A stretch of DNA of 5,926 nucleotides from Betaproteobacteria bacterium (GTDB taxonomy: Bacteria; Pseudomonadota; Gammaproteobacteria; Burkholderiales; SG8-39): the NCBI GenBank assembly GCA_005884335.1, contig VBCJ01000307.1:1-5926 (forward strand), written 5' to 3'. The notes beneath the pieces were generated by a model, which saw nothing but the letters and a program-made list of their open reading frames with translations, was not told the DNA's origin and searched no databases. Positions 5,712-5,926 of the stretch are shown here, one piece after another (positions within the stretch are counted from its first letter, which is position 1; every line of letters starts with the position of its first letter). The position numbers and the translations under genes are program-made.

Positions 5712-5926
5712 TCAGCGCCGGCGCCGGGATTTATCGCCGAACCCGCCGCGCTTCTTGCCGTGCGGGTTGCCGCCGGGCCTGGGGTGACCCGAGGTGTTGG
5801 GGACGTTCCCGCGGGCGCCCTGCTCCGGTGCCTGCTGTCGATTGCTCGAAGCGAGCTTGATTTCAAGCTCATTGAGCTCGTCCCATTGGGCTTCGGTTCG
5901 CTGCCCCTCCGGGATCGCGAGCAGCT
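5712..5926 (-). CDS. Hypothetical protein, C-terminal fragment with basic Gly-rich tail
   Basis: An open minus-strand frame enters from the right edge and gives 70 residues before a TGA at 5714-5712. It begins LLAIPEGQRTEAQWDELNEL, an acidic amphipathic helix-like stretch. A polar linker follows (SSNRQQAPEQGARGN), then a tail rich in Gly, Pro, Lys and Arg (GGNPHGKKRGG, ending KSRRRR). Such a tail is common in proteins that contact RNA, DNA or ribosomes, but I do not recognise the family. The amino-acid pattern reads like real protein, whereas the competing upstream extension of the ATPase frame over the same bases is low-complexity Ala/Pro/Ser. It lies 73 bp upstream of the ATPase gene with a hairpin between, so it may be a separate transcription unit. 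Confidence 0.65.
   Translation of the reverse strand, partial: LLAIPEGQRTEAQWDELNELEIKLASSNRQQAPEQGARGNVPNTSGHPRPGGNPHGKKRGGFGDKSRRRR

Noticed and set aside
5639..5872. A 78-residue N-terminal extension of the ABC ATPase
   Set aside because: The extension is Ala/Pro/Ser/Arg-rich without domain similarity, overlaps a better protein frame ending at 5712, and family members start at the position of the ATG at 5638.

Overview
The window is GC-rich, and every gene I can support is read from the minus strand. The protein families and style (DHA2 MFS pump, YciI/DGPF protein, AHSA1-type SRPBCC domains, Tat-exported serine hydrolase, YadG/YadH-like ABC pair) suggest a proteobacterium, perhaps a beta- or alphaproteobacterium. 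This is inference from family resemblance and composition only. No RNA genes, CRISPR arrays, insertion sequences or origins were seen, and no gap between genes exceeds 300 bases.

In transcription order (high to low coordinates), the right edge holds the C-terminal 70 residues of an unrecognised protein with a basic, glycine-rich tail (5712-5926). A GC-rich hairpin follows (5674-5697). Next comes an ABC exporter pair: an intact 308-residue ATPase (4712-5638), then an ABC-2 permease (4057-4715) that starts inside the ATPase stop codon. The permease is broken: about 35-40 residues of its middle are missing and the reading frame changes near 4465.

A second transcription unit starts at a promoter (-35 TTGACA, -10 TAACCT) whose -10 lies inside a perfect 22-bp palindrome (4001-4022), the likely operator of the ArsR-type repressor encoded just downstream (3594-3971). 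The repressor gene overlaps a 444-residue protein made of three fused AHSA1/SRPBCC domains (2276-3610). That gene overlaps by four bases (GTGA) a Tat-exported serine hydrolase of the beta-lactamase/family VIII esterase type (966-2279). After a 118-bp gap come a YciI/DGPF protein (431-847) and, 30 bp later, the N-terminal part of a DHA2 drug-efflux MFS transporter that runs off the left edge (1-400).

The overlaps suggest that arsR, the triple-AHSA1 gene and the hydrolase form one autoregulated operon. The YciI and MFS genes may be its distal part or a separate unit. A repressor, hydrophobic-ligand-binding domains, an exported hydrolase and an efflux pump together would fit sensing and clearing a small toxic organic compound, but nothing in the sequence names the compound.

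The two strongest anomalies are rearrangements: an exact 153-bp in-frame tandem duplication at the start of the MFS gene, which repeats transmembrane helices 1 and 2, and the out-of-frame internal deletion in the ABC permease. Both could be real mutations or assembly errors.
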